Of a DNA stretch of 31,509 nt, positions 6,439-15,356 are shown in pieces. The translations under genes and the position numbers were made by a program. A model generated the notes under the pieces. It searched no databases and had not been told where the DNA came from. It was given only the letters and a program-made list of their open reading frames with translations. Within the stretch, counting starts at the first letter, position 1; every line of letters starts with the position of its first letter. Origin of the DNA: an uncultured Lachnospiraceae bacterium (GTDB lineage Bacteria > Bacillota > Clostridia > Lachnospirales > Lachnospiraceae); the NCBI GenBank assembly GCA_902796375.1, contig CADBOW010000012.1, forward strand, positions 1-31,509, in the 5' to 3' direction.

Positions 6439-9400
6439 CTAGTCTTCCGCGGCACGGTCGGAGATCAGCCTGGCCATGGTATCATACAGACGTTCCGGCT
6501 CGATGGGCTTGGACATATGTGCATTCATGCCGACCTGAAGGGACCGCTCCACATCCTCGTCAAACACATTGGCCGTCATGGCAATGATCGGGATGGTCTT
6601 CGCATCCGGGTGTTCCAGCCCACGGATCGTTTTTGTAGCCGTTATGCCGTCCATCACAGGCATACGTACATCCATCAGGATCGCATCATAGTATCCCGCT
6701 TCCTTTTCGGAGAACATCCGGATCGCTTCCTCTCCGTTCACTGCATGCTCGGACTCAATCCCCTCCAGTTCCAGAAGGTCCGCAAGGATCTCCGCATTCT
6801 GCTCCACATCCTCCGCCATCAGAACTCTGCAGCCGGCCAGAATCTCCTCCGCCGGACTCACCTCCGGTTCTTCCGTCATCTCCTGCTCCAGAACGCCCCG
6901 TTTGGACAGAACCCTGTGAACCTCACGAAGCAGCACATCGGAGAACAGCGGCTTGGTCAGGGTGCCGTCCACCCCGTCCGTCTTAGCCTCTTCTTCTATG
7001 ATATCCCGGTTATAGCCTGTCAGCATGATCACGGAGGTCTCCCCCTGATCAAATGAATGTAAGGAACGGGTCAGCTCAAGGCCGTTCATTTCCGGCATCT
7101 TATAATCCGTCAGCAGAAGCTGATACGGTTCTCCCGCATCACAGGCCTTGCGGAGCCGTTCCAGGGCTGTAGCTCCGTCCGTCACGCTGTCCGACTCGAT
7201 CCCGATGGCACGAAGTGCCAGCTGCGAATGTTCGCAGGCGATCCCATCGTCATCCACAACCATGGCGCGAAGTCCCTTCGGCAGCCGGATCCCATGCTCC
7301 GCGTGTGCACTGCGGACGGAAGACTGCAGGGTCACCGTTACGGTAAATGTGGAACCGACACCCTTCTTGCTTTCCACCCGGATCTCGCCGTTCATCATTT
7401 CCACGAGATTCCTGGTAATGGCCAGCCCCAGGCCGCTCCCGCCGTACTTGTTGGTGCTGGTGGCATCCTCCTGGGAGAAGGTTTCGAAGATCTTCGGAAT
7501 GTATTCCGGATCCATACCGATCCCCGTGTCCCGCATGATAAAACGCAGCGTGCAATGCCCCTCAAAATCTGCCATCTGCTCCACCGTCAGCGTCACACTG
7601 CCCGGCGCATTCGTAAACTTCACGGCATTTCCCAAAATATTGATCAGCACCTGCTTCAGCTTCATGTCGTCACCGTAATAATAATCACTGACATGGCCGA
7701 TGATGTTGCATTCGTAATGCAGCCCCTTGTCCTGGCACTGTCCGTTGATGATGATATTGGTCTGATCCAGGAATTCCCGGAAGGAAAACTCTTCATTCTT
7801 CAGAACCATCCGCCCGGATTCGATACGGCTCATATCCAGAATATCATTGATGATCCCCAGCAGATGGTTTGCGCTGGCTCCGATCTTCTCCAGATTCTCC
7901 CGGGTACGCGGCGTCAGGTCCGGATCCCGGAGTGCGATATTATCCAGACCGATGATGGCATTCATGGGGGTCCGGATCTCATGGCTCATATTCGAAAGGA
8001 AGCTGGTCTTCGCGCGGCTGCTTTCTTCTGCCAGTGCCTTCTCCACCTCCACCTGTCTCTCCCTGTCCTGCATGATGCCGTAGATCCTGAGGAGAATGAT
8101 CAGGGAAACCACCACCAGGCCGATCTGGATCAGACTGGCTGTATTCATGTTCTCCGCCACCTGATCCATTTCATTCCGGATCAGGGAAGCATCCGCGGAT
8201 CCTCCGTCATCGGACACAAAGGAATTCTGTATCGATTCCACCGAACGGTCCAGTGCATTTTCCGTGGTCTGGCGCATCCATACACTGGAGGTGAACATGA
8301 TGAGTCCCAGCAAAACCACCCAGGCTACGATGGACCGCCCCAGCCTGCGTTCCCGGCCCCCTCGAAGGAACAACCGGAAATACAGGATTCCGCCGATGCT
8401 CCAGAGAGCCAGGATCAGATAGGATTCCGTAGAAAGTGTTTTTATGGAAATAATGTTCGGGATCAGGAATTCCAGAGCAAAGAACACGGAAATGATCATA
8501 CCGGCCATACCGAAGATCATATTCTTCCGCTCATGCTCCTGCCGGGCGGTTTTCCACACTGAGGCAGAGGCCAGTGCATAGGCGATGGTGGCCCCCACCG
8601 TGGTGACATCCACGATCCAGCTGATGGCAGTCCGTCCCAGGAAAGGAAGGATTGCGGAGATCCCCAGGATTGAAAGGATGGCATTCTTCGGCACATAGCC
8701 CCGGACCTTCTTCCCGATCCATTTCGGGAACAGTCCGTCCTCCGACATGGAATTCAGGAGCCGGCTGAGAGCGATGTAATTTCCGATGAGTCCTGTGAAG
8801 ATCGCACCCAGAGCTGCGGTTCCCAGGATCGCGCTACCTGCGGTTCCAAGTGCGGAATCGGCCGCATAGAAAGTGGGCTGGGATGCGGTGCCGGAATAGC
8901 TGTCCAGGTTATTGATATAGGTCGGCCAGGAACCGCTGTCCTCCGGGGATGCGGTAACCGCCAGAAGTGACAGTAAGATGTATGCGATGGATGCGGTAAC
9001 TACCGCGATGACCATGATCCGGAAGGATTTCTTCAGAGAGAACTTTGCCTCCGCCGCCGAATGGGTGATGGATTCAAAGCCCACAAAGGCCCAGGGTGCC
9101 AGCGCAAAGATCGTCAGGATCCCTCCCGAGGGACTCTCTCCCTCTGCATAGGCCGGAGAAAAGCCGTCGGTACCGTTCTTTCCCACTGCCACCGCAAAGC
9201 AGATCACGATCCCCACAAAGAGGAGGACCGCCATCAGGATCTGAGTCCAGGCTGCGGGTTTCCGGAAGAGACAGACCAGGGCGGCAAGCACCAGTGCTCC
9301 CACAGCCAGCAGGATCTCCCCCAGATAGATGTCATATCCTGCGATCTGATAGAGATGACCGAACCGGAAGGTATCCCCCAGAACGGTTCTGGCGATCAAA

Positions 9401-9744
9401 GGAAGTGCCGTGGCATTTGCCCAGATGATGGCAATATAGGTCAGGATCAGGAACCATGCGCTCAGGAATCCATGGTCATAGCCGAAGGCCTTCTTGGTAT
9501 AGGTATAGATTCCTCCGCCATCGGGAAAACGGTTCATCAGATAACCGAAATTCACCGCCAGAATGAGCATGACCAGTCCGCCGAGCCCCAGGCCTATGGC
9601 GGTTCCTATGGGACCGGCGATGGGCAGGAATGTGGTTCCCGGCATCACAAATGAGCCCCAGCCTACACTGCAGCCAAATGCCAGAGCCCATGCCCCTACA
9701 GCTCCCAGATATTTCTTCTGATCCGATGAAGCTTCCCTATTCAT
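6439..9744 (-). CDS. amino-acid-permease-like transporter fused to hybrid histidine kinase with two receiver domains
   Basis: 1101-residue membrane protein. Residues about 10-465 are an APC-superfamily transporter: the first-helix motif GCSVGWGSFVMPG, then FALAPWAFVGFESITHSAAE near 213-232, and about 12 spans. Two more spans (about 471-490 and 536-555) enclose a 46-residue extracytoplasmic loop. A linker coiled coil leads to HisKA with phospho-acceptor H588 in SHEIRTP, then HATPase_c (GNAVKFTN near 705-712, DTGIG near 739, GGSGLGL near 768). Two receivers follow: D880 with K931, and D1025 with K1079. Likely role: sensing transport or binding of an amino acid or amine and passing phosphate to a partner (inference). 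The upstream HPt gene is the obvious partner. The start at 9744 matches the usual APC N-terminus although its ribosome site (AGGGGGG) is distant. It belongs to the same idea as CbrA, a transporter-kinase fusion, but with a different transporter family. Confidence 0.93.
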   Translation of the reverse strand: MNREASSDQKKYLGAVGAWALAFGCSVGWGSFVMPGTTFLPIAGPIGTAIGLGLGGLVMLILAVNFGYLMNRFPDGGGIYTYTKKAFGYDHGFLSAWFLILTYIAIIWANATALPLIARTVLGDTFRFGHLYQIAGYDIYLGEILLAVGALVLAALVCLFRKPAAWTQILMAVLLFVGIVICFAVAVGKNGTDGFSPAYAEGESPSGGILTIFALAPWAFVGFESITHSAAEAKFSLKKSFRIMVIAVVTASIAYILLSLLAVTASPEDSGSWPTYINNLDSYSGTASQPTFYAADSALGTAGSAILGTAALGAIFTGLIGNYIALSRLLNSMSEDGLFPKWIGKKVRGYVPKNAILSILGISAILPFLGRTAISWIVDVTTVGATIAYALASASVWKTARQEHERKNMIFGMAGMIISVFFALEFLIPNIISIKTLSTESYLILALWSIGGILYFRLFLRGGRERRLGRSIVAWVVLLGLIMFTSSVWMRQTTENALDRSVESIQNSFVSDDGGSADASLIRNEMDQVAENMNTASLIQIGLVVVSLIILLRIYGIMQDRERQVEVEKALAEESSRAKTSFLSNMSHEIRTPMNAIIGLDNIALRDPDLTPRTRENLEKIGASANHLLGIINDILDMSRIESGRMVLKNEEFSFREFLDQTNIIINGQCQDKGLHYECNIIGHVSDYYYGDDMKLKQVLINILGNAVKFTNAPGSVTLTVEQMADFEGHCTLRFIMRDTGIGMDPEYIPKIFETFSQEDATSTNKYGGSGLGLAITRNLVEMMNGEIRVESKKGVGSTFTVTVTLQSSVRSAHAEHGIRLPKGLRAMVVDDDGIACEHSQLALRAIGIESDSVTDGATALERLRKACDAGEPYQLLLTDYKMPEMNGLELTRSLHSFDQGETSVIMLTGYNRDIIEEEAKTDGVDGTLTKPLFSDVLLREVHRVLSKRGVLEQEMTEEPEVSPAEEILAGCRVLMAEDVEQNAEILADLLELEGIESEHAVNGEEAIRMFSEKEAGYYDAILMDVRMPVMDGITATKTIRGLEHPDAKTIPIIAMTANVFDEDVERSLQVGMNAHMSKPIEPERLYDTMARLISDRAAED

Positions 9745-9771
9745 GTCTTCCGCTGCCCCCCTGATGTAGTC

Positions 9772-10140
9772 TTAACCTTCTTCGTACTGACGGATGCCCT
9801 CTTTCGTACGGTCATACATTTCCGCGATCCTCCCGATCCGCTCGGTCACTTCCGCATCCGAAAGCATCCGCGGGTTCCCGGGACGATATTCCTCCGCGAT
9901 CTCGGAGGCAGCACCCGCAAGTCCCGTAAGTCCCAGATTCCCGCAGACTCCCTTCATTGCATGGGCCCGCTCAAAAAGCTCTGTGGGATCCATATTCTTT
10001 CCGGCTTCGATCAGGCCTTCCACCGTACCGTTCTGCGTCAGTTTGCGGATATGCTTATCCAGAAGCTTCTCCATCCGCAGCACCTTCATGGCCTGGTCGT
10101 AATCGCCGTCGATGTATGCATATAATTCCTGAAGTGTCAT
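9772..10140 (-). CDS. HPt (histidine phosphotransfer) protein
   Basis: 122-residue soluble helical protein. The motif FERAHAMKGVCGNLG places the phospho-accepting histidine at H60, with the conserved K63-G64 two residues on, as in HPt domains of multistep phosphorelays. The C-terminal helices (about 70-115) complete the four-helix bundle. It begins with a good AGGGAGG site before the ATG at 10140 and ends 27 bases before the transporter-kinase gene, so the two are almost certainly one operon. It would shuttle phosphate between the fused receivers of that kinase and a response regulator. No output regulator is encoded nearby. Confidence 0.9.
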   Translation of the reverse strand: MTLQELYAYIDGDYDQAMKVLRMEKLLDKHIRKLTQNGTVEGLIEAGKNMDPTELFERAHAMKGVCGNLGLTGLAGAASEIAEEYRPGNPRMLSDAEVTERIGRIAEMYDRTKEGIRQYEEG

Positions 10141-10229
10141 ATTCTGTCCCTCCCTTTCCGTTTACTGTATCTGTCTCGTTTGGATCTTGCTTCTCCTTCT
10201 CCCGGGCCGTTGTATCCGCGGCAGTTATA

Positions 10230-11720
10230 CTAGAATCGAAGCTTCCCTTCTGTCGCTTCTCTTTTCCGTTCTATCATCTCATCGATCCGGCTCATGTACT
10301 GATCCACATTCTTTACATCCTCGACCCGATCCACGCCCAGAATCTCGCCGGTCTCATCCTCCAGCCGGAGCAGCTTCGTTACGGAGCCTGCCCCTGCCGC
10401 CATGATATCCACCCGCTCCTCAATGGTCAGCACGTTATAGAGACAGGGTTTCTTCGCATAGCCCACATTTTCCAGATTTCCGGAAATGTTCTTCTGCCGG
10501 TACAGGTAATAGGGCGTCAGTCCCATCCGCTCTGCGCTTTCGTGTGCCAGATTCAGCATCTGGTCCGTAAAACGGTGAAATACATGACGTATGGCGTCAA
10601 ACTGATTCTTCAGTTCGGCGGCCCTTTTCACCGCCAGGCTGTGTACCGTAAGGCTGTCCGGGCCCAGCTTCTCCACCAGTCCCAGCGTATAACGCATATC
10701 ATCCGGCGTTTCCTCCGGAAGACCTGCAATGAGATCCATATTGATATTTTCAAAGGACAGCTCTCTGGCCAGACGGAATGCCCGGATCACATCCTCCGAG
10801 GTGTGCCCCCGGCCGATCCGCTGCAGGGTCTTGTCCCGCATGGTCTGGGGATTGATGCTGATCCTGGTCACGCCCCGCTTCTTCAGCACCCGCATTTTAT
10901 CCGGACTCATACTGTCGGGCCGTCCGGCTTCCACCGTATACTCTCTCAGATGTGAGAAATCGAAATTCTCCTCAATGGCGCCAAGCAGGCGTTCCAGGAA
11001 TCCTGCCTCCAGTGATGTGGGAGTTCCTCCCCCGATATAGATGGAGATCAGGTCTCGCTTCCGGTTGACATAAGATATGATCTGCAGCTCCCGGATCAGG
11101 GCATCCAGATAATCGCTGACCGACATAGCATACTGATCGATGGGATAGGAGGCGAAGGAGCAATACAGGCATCGGCTGGGACAGAAGGGAATTCCGATAT
11201 ACAGGCAGTAATCCCGGCGGGGATCTACCCCTTCCAGAATCTCCTTCTCACGGATGGCCACATCCACAGCAAGGCTCGCCTTCTCCTCCGAGACCTGATA
11301 GGCCTCCATATATCCGTCGATGATCTCGTCCCGTTCCAGTCCGTCCTTCAGCGCTCTGGAAGCAATCTTCGTGGGACGCATCCCCGTCAGGCTTCCCCAG
11401 GGAAGCTCACGCCCCGTATACTCCGACAGCAGCCGGTAGGCCGCCAGCTTCAGGCGGTTTCGAAATGCAGGTTTATCCTCATAGTCTCCGTTGATATACG
11501 CCGTGAAGACCACCTTGCCGTTCTCTTCCAGCCGGAGTCTGGTATGCTGTTCCCGAAACAGCGCAGTAAAAACAAAGCGAAACTCACTGAAGAGCTCCCG
11601 ACTGTAATCCGCAACCTGATCCGGAGATACTCCCTGGATCTTCTCCTCCGCATAAAATGCCTGCAGCATGGAACGAAGGTCATTCGTATAGGAATTGTCA
11701 CTTTCCACAAGTAAGATCAT
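10230..11720 (-). CDS. hemZ: HemZ-type oxygen-independent coproporphyrinogen III oxidase-like radical SAM protein
   Basis: 496-residue radical SAM enzyme of the HemN/HemZ group, which in the type member decarboxylates coproporphyrinogen III without oxygen. The cluster motif CPSRCLYC gives C180, C184 and C187, and the SAM-binding motif IYIGGGTPTSL lies near 272-282. The N-terminal 165 residues are the HemZ-specific extension. The extra cysteine that follows the cluster motif in true HemN is not present (CSFASY), so the substrate could differ. The frame is open to 11786, but the ATG at 11720 has GGAGG five bases upstream. That ribosome site can pair with the unusual leader described separately. 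It lies downstream of the MBL hydrolase, and I see no convincing terminator after it. Confidence 0.9.
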   Translation of the reverse strand: MILLVESDNSYTNDLRSMLQAFYAEEKIQGVSPDQVADYSRELFSEFRFVFTALFREQHTRLRLEENGKVVFTAYINGDYEDKPAFRNRLKLAAYRLLSEYTGRELPWGSLTGMRPTKIASRALKDGLERDEIIDGYMEAYQVSEEKASLAVDVAIREKEILEGVDPRRDYCLYIGIPFCPSRCLYCSFASYPIDQYAMSVSDYLDALIRELQIISYVNRKRDLISIYIGGGTPTSLEAGFLERLLGAIEENFDFSHLREYTVEAGRPDSMSPDKMRVLKKRGVTRISINPQTMRDKTLQRIGRGHTSEDVIRAFRLARELSFENINMDLIAGLPEETPDDMRYTLGLVEKLGPDSLTVHSLAVKRAAELKNQFDAIRHVFHRFTDQMLNLAHESAERMGLTPYYLYRQKNISGNLENVGYAKKPCLYNVLTIEERVDIMAAGAGSVTKLLRLEDETGEILGVDRVEDVKNVDQYMSRIDEMIERKREATEGKLRF

Positions 11721-11726
11721 AACTGC

Positions 11727-11832
11727 CTCCGTCCTGCGATCCCGCCGCTTCACAGGGCCGTCATGAACGGAAACACCCCTTACCACAAGGCTGTGGACGG
11801 AGTGTTCGCATTCAGGGTCCCCGGGATCGCAG
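11727..11832 (-). promoter_or_regulatory. structured hemZ leader able to sequester the Shine-Dalgarno
   Basis: The gap between the MBL gene and hemZ holds several inverted repeats. CTGCGATCCC at 11734-11743 matches GGGATCGCAG at 11823-11832, closing the whole element. An inner stem joins 11799-11806 with 11772-11779 and is capped by a 5-base-pair stem (11783-11787 with 11792-11796). A small hairpin lies at 11758-11770. Separately, GGACGGAG at 11795-11802 is complementary to CTCCGTCC at 11727-11734, which covers most of the hemZ ribosome site. That pairing excludes the inner stem. I do not recognise a known riboswitch class. Confidence 0.5.
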
Positions 11833-11833
11833 C

Positions 11834-12469
11834 TTATAAATACATGTTCTCGGCGATCTCGCGTTCTATGGTAGTTGCCCGGTCATGGCCCGGGAATACA
11901 AGGGTTTCCTCCGGAAGGGTCAGAAGCCTGTTCCGGATCCCGGACATCAGCGCATCCTGACTTCCCCCCGGAAAGTCCGTTCTTCCCACACTTCCGGCGA
12001 ACAGTGTATCTCCGTCAAAGAGCAGGTGCTGCTCCGGGAAATAATAGCACATGCCTCCGGGAGTATGACCCGGAACCTGGATGCACTGCATTTTCGTACC
12101 GAGAATATCAAGAACCTCACCGTTCTCCACGGTACGATCCACCTCCAGAGAGAATGCCTCCCCCGTAAAGGGCAGGGACAGATTCCGCATCGGATCCTTC
12201 AGCAACTCCACATCGTCCTTCCCCAGGATGACTTCGATCTCCGGATATGCCTCCTTCAGCCGCGGAACCGCCATGCAATGGTCGAAATGTCCGTGAGTCA
12301 GCAGAATGGCTTTCGGAACCAGCACCTGGTCCTCGATCATGGCAACCAGATGATCGCCGCTGTCCGCGGGATCTATGATCACCGTATCCTTGGTCTGTAC
12401 ATTTGATACTGTATAGCAGTTGGTGGACACCGGGCCCAGAACTGCGGAAATGATATTCAGATCAACCAT
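11834..12469 (-). CDS. MBL-fold metallo-hydrolase (glyoxalase II-like)
   Basis: 211-residue cytoplasmic metallo-beta-lactamase-fold hydrolase of the YcbL/GloB-like group. Metal ligands are visible in order: THGHFDH (H59, H61, D63, H64), H135 in VPGHTPGG, D154 in FDGDTLF, and H195 in FPGHD. Glyoxalase II cleaves S-lactoylglutathione. The short single-domain form here lacks the C-terminal helical substrate domain, so the true substrate is open (another thioester or hydroxyacyl compound). The start at 12469 has AAAGGAT eight bases upstream and lies 24 bases after the relA stop, so it is in the same operon. This neighbour order with relA and hemZ is common in Clostridia. Confidence 0.93.
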   Translation of the reverse strand: MVDLNIISAVLGPVSTNCYTVSNVQTKDTVIIDPADSGDHLVAMIEDQVLVPKAILLTHGHFDHCMAVPRLKEAYPEIEVILGKDDVELLKDPMRNLSLPFTGEAFSLEVDRTVENGEVLDILGTKMQCIQVPGHTPGGMCYYFPEQHLLFDGDTLFAGSVGRTDFPGGSQDALMSGIRNRLLTLPEETLVFPGHDRATTIEREIAENMYL

Positions 12470-12493
12470 ATTTTTCTATCCTTTCTATCCCTG

Positions 12494-14770
12494 TCAGCCT
12501 GTGGTCCGTTCGATATCTATGATCCCCTCGATATTCCGGATCTTGGAGGACAGCCATGCCAGCTGCTCCTTGGAGTGGACACCGAACTGCATGCTGATGG
12601 TCATCTTCCCCTGCTTGGAGGTCCGGACGGTCATGCCTTTGATCCCCACCTTCGCCTCGTTGAATACCTTCGAGATCTCAAATACGATGCCCTGCCGGCC
12701 GGATGCGTAAATGTTGATCTCCGTCATATACTCGGCTTCCGGCTCCGCCGTGGCGCCCTCAGCCCATTCTGCCTCGATGAGACGGGTCCGGTCTGCTTCA
12801 TCCATACTGAGCACATTGATACAGTCGGTTCTGTGAATGGAGATTCCTCTCCCCCGGGTAATGAAACCGACGATCTCATCTCCCGGAACCGGTGAACAGC
12901 ATTTGGAAAAACGAACTGCCACATCATGGATTCCCTGAACCTTGATGCCTCCCCTGGGAATCTCGTAGACATGCCGACCGCGACGGATCTCGGACACAAC
13001 CTCTTCATCCGTCTTATCCCGCTCCCGCTGCCGGTTTCTCTCCTCGATCAGCCGGTTTACGATCTGGCCTTCCTTGATCCCGCCATGTCCCACGGCGGCC
13101 ATCAGGCTTTCCCAGTCCGGGAAGTTGTATTTCTTCAGCGTAGGCTCCATCAGCTCCGGTACCAGCAGCTCCGAGGGCACGAGTCCCTTGGATTTGCAGT
13201 AATCATCCACTGCGGCCTTCCCCTTCTGGATATTGTCCGCCTTATGCTCCTGCCGGAACCACTGGGTGATCTTGGTCTTGGCCTGAGAGCTCTTCACCAC
13301 CTTCAGCCAGTCCTGACTGGGTCCCTTGGAATTACCGGATGTTATGATCTCCACCCGGTCACCGCTGCGGAGCGGTGTCTCTATGGGAACCATGGTACCG
13401 TTGACTCTGGCTCCCACCATGGTATTTCCCACGGCCGTATGGATCAGATATGCAAAATCTATGGGGGTGGAGCCCTTCGGAAGACTCTTCACATCCCCCG
13501 CCGGTGTAAACACATAAACCTGATCCTGGAACAGATCCAGATCGGTCTTCAGGGCGTTCATGAACTCCTTGTTGTCGGCGGTATCATTCTGCCACTCCAG
13601 GATCTCACGAAGCCAGTTCAGCTTCTCTTCCTCACGGCTCACATTCTTGGAACCGCTTTCCTTATATTTCCAGTGAGCCGCGATACCGAATTCCGCCGTG
13701 CGGTGCATTTCATAGGTCCTGATCTGGATCTCGAAGGGACGTCCCTCATGTCCGATGAGTGTCGTATGCAGCGACTGGTACATATTCGCCTTCGGCATGG
13801 CGATGTAATCCTTGAAACGCCCGGGGATCGGCTTATACTTCTCGTGTATGATACCCAGTGCGGCATAGCAGTCACGCACCGTATCCACCTTCACACGAAG
13901 GGCAAAGATATCATAGATCTGGTCCAGCGTCTTGTTCTGGGTCTTCATCTTCTTGTAAATGCTGAACATATGCTTGACACGTCCGTCAATCTCCGCCTGA
14001 ATGCCTGCCTCACGGATATAGGTCTGCACCTCCTCAACCATGCGGGAGATAAACTCCTCCCGTTCGGTCAGACGCTCATCGATCTTCTGCTGCAGATCGG
14101 TATAGACCTGCGGATAGAGATACTGCATGCAGAGGTCATCCAGCTCGATCTTGATCTTGGAGATACCGAGCCTGTGAGCGATGGGCGCATAGATGTCCAT
14201 GGTCTCTCTGGCCTTCTCGATCTGCTTTGCGGGAGACTGATACTGCAGTGTCCGCAGGTTATGCAGACGGTCCGCAAGCTTGATGATGATCACCCGGATA
14301 TCCTTCGCCATGGCCAGGAACATTTTTCTCAGGTTCTCTGCCTGGATCTCGATCTTATCCTGGGAAAGATTCAACTGTGTCAGCTTGGTAACTCCGTCCA
14401 CCAGAAGAGCGACCTCATCGGAGAACTCCCTTGCCACATCCTCCTTCGTCATGGAGGTATCCTCCACCACATCATGAAGAAGTCCGGCTATGATGGTCTC
14501 CTTGTCCATTTCCAGTTCGGCAAGAATGATAGCCACACAGAGGGGATGGATGATGTATGGCTCTCCGGATTTCCGCATCTGTCCCTCATGGGCCTCGTCC
14601 GCCACATGATATGCCTTCTCGATGGCGGAAAAATCATCCGAAGGATGGTACATCCGGATCCGCTTCAGGAGCTCCTGATACAAAACCTCAGGCGATGTAA
14701 AATCCTCGGGGGTGGACAGCTCCAGCTCCGGCTTATGTTTTTTGATCAGACTACGGATGGTTTCCTCCAT
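12494..14770 (-). CDS. relA: bifunctional (p)ppGpp synthetase/hydrolase RelA/SpoT
   Basis: 758-residue long RSH protein that makes and degrades the stringent-response alarmone (p)ppGpp. The order is the N-terminal HD hydrolase (IIHPLCVAIIL near 73-83, LLHDVVEDT near 97-105), synthetase domain (KPIPGRFKDYIAMPK near 313-327, EIQIRT near 347-352), TGS domain (about 412-475), a Cys-containing region (KCCSPVPGDEIVGF) and a final ACT domain. Both catalytic halves keep their motifs, so it should be truly bifunctional like other Firmicute Rel proteins. The ATG at 14770 has AAGGAG seven bases upstream. It follows apt by 48 bases, linking purine salvage and alarmone metabolism in one transcript. Confidence 0.97.
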   Translation of the reverse strand: MEETIRSLIKKHKPELELSTPEDFTSPEVLYQELLKRIRMYHPSDDFSAIEKAYHVADEAHEGQMRKSGEPYIIHPLCVAIILAELEMDKETIIAGLLHDVVEDTSMTKEDVAREFSDEVALLVDGVTKLTQLNLSQDKIEIQAENLRKMFLAMAKDIRVIIIKLADRLHNLRTLQYQSPAKQIEKARETMDIYAPIAHRLGISKIKIELDDLCMQYLYPQVYTDLQQKIDERLTEREEFISRMVEEVQTYIREAGIQAEIDGRVKHMFSIYKKMKTQNKTLDQIYDIFALRVKVDTVRDCYAALGIIHEKYKPIPGRFKDYIAMPKANMYQSLHTTLIGHEGRPFEIQIRTYEMHRTAEFGIAAHWKYKESGSKNVSREEEKLNWLREILEWQNDTADNKEFMNALKTDLDLFQDQVYVFTPAGDVKSLPKGSTPIDFAYLIHTAVGNTMVGARVNGTMVPIETPLRSGDRVEIITSGNSKGPSQDWLKVVKSSQAKTKITQWFRQEHKADNIQKGKAAVDDYCKSKGLVPSELLVPELMEPTLKKYNFPDWESLMAAVGHGGIKEGQIVNRLIEERNRQRERDKTDEEVVSEIRRGRHVYEIPRGGIKVQGIHDVAVRFSKCCSPVPGDEIVGFITRGRGISIHRTDCINVLSMDEADRTRLIEAEWAEGATAEPEAEYMTEINIYASGRQGIVFEISKVFNEAKVGIKGMTVRTSKQGKMTISMQFGVHSKEQLAWLSSKIRNIEGIIDIERTTG

Positions 14771-14818
14771 ACGGCTCTCCTTTCCTGCATATTTCTCAGG
14801 TTCCTGTGTGACACTGTC

Positions 14819-15343
14819 TTAAATGCCATCGAAGGCAATGACACTTCCCACTTCATATTCCTGCAGATTCTCTCTTCCCTTCAGCCCCTTAAGCTCCATC
14901 AGAAAGATCATCTTCACAACCTCTCCCCCCAGGGACTCCACCAGATGAGCCGCTGCCTTCACGGTCCCGCCGGTGGCGATCAGATCATCGATGATGACAA
15001 CCTTCTGTCCCGGATGAATGTCATCCTTATGCACCTCGATGGTGGCGGATCCATACTCCAGATCATAGGTTTCCTCCACGGTTTCCCGGGGGAGCTTCCC
15101 CTTCTTCCGGATCGTGACCAGTGACTTATTCTGATTATAGGCAATGGGGGCACCGAATAGAAATCCTCTGGCCTCCACGCCGGCGATGGCATCATATTCG
15201 ACTCCCTCCAGAAGCTTCGTCAGCTCATCCACTGCAAGCCGAAATCCCTCCGGATCCGCCAGCACACTTGTCACATCCCGAAACATCACCCCCGGCTTCG
15301 GAAAATCGGGGATCGTCACAATATAGTCTTCTATCGTCTTCAT
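14819..15343 (-). CDS. apt: adenine phosphoribosyltransferase
   Basis: 174-residue cytoplasmic enzyme that salvages adenine by joining it to PRPP to form AMP. The PRPP-binding loop VVIIDDLIATGGT lies at 115-127. GVEARGFLFGAPIA near 55-68 and IPDFPKPGVMFRD near 11-23 are Apt signatures. The frame extends upstream to 15409, but the ATG at 15343 has AAAGGAT eight bases before it and gives the standard length. It begins 13 bases after the recJ stop and precedes relA, the usual Firmicute arrangement. Confidence 0.96.
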   Translation of the reverse strand: MKTIEDYIVTIPDFPKPGVMFRDVTSVLADPEGFRLAVDELTKLLEGVEYDAIAGVEARGFLFGAPIAYNQNKSLVTIRKKGKLPRETVEETYDLEYGSATIEVHKDDIHPGQKVVIIDDLIATGGTVKAAAHLVESLGGEVVKMIFLMELKGLKGRENLQEYEVGSVIAFDGI

Positions 15344-15356
15344 GAGCTTATCCTTT

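Noticed and set aside
10141..10229. Promoter or terminator between hemZ and the HPt gene
   Set aside because: I found only a 4-base-pair stem and no -35/-10 pair with acceptable spacing, so no feature was called.
11721..11786. Longer N-terminus for hemZ
   Set aside because: The added 22 residues are Arg-rich and run through the structured leader. GGAGG sits correctly before the ATG at 11720.
12926..15124. 732-codon plus-strand open frame opposite relA and apt
   Set aside because: It is the complement shadow of relA, whose motifs are all intact. The encoded sequence is Leu/His/Asp-rich without recognisable domains.
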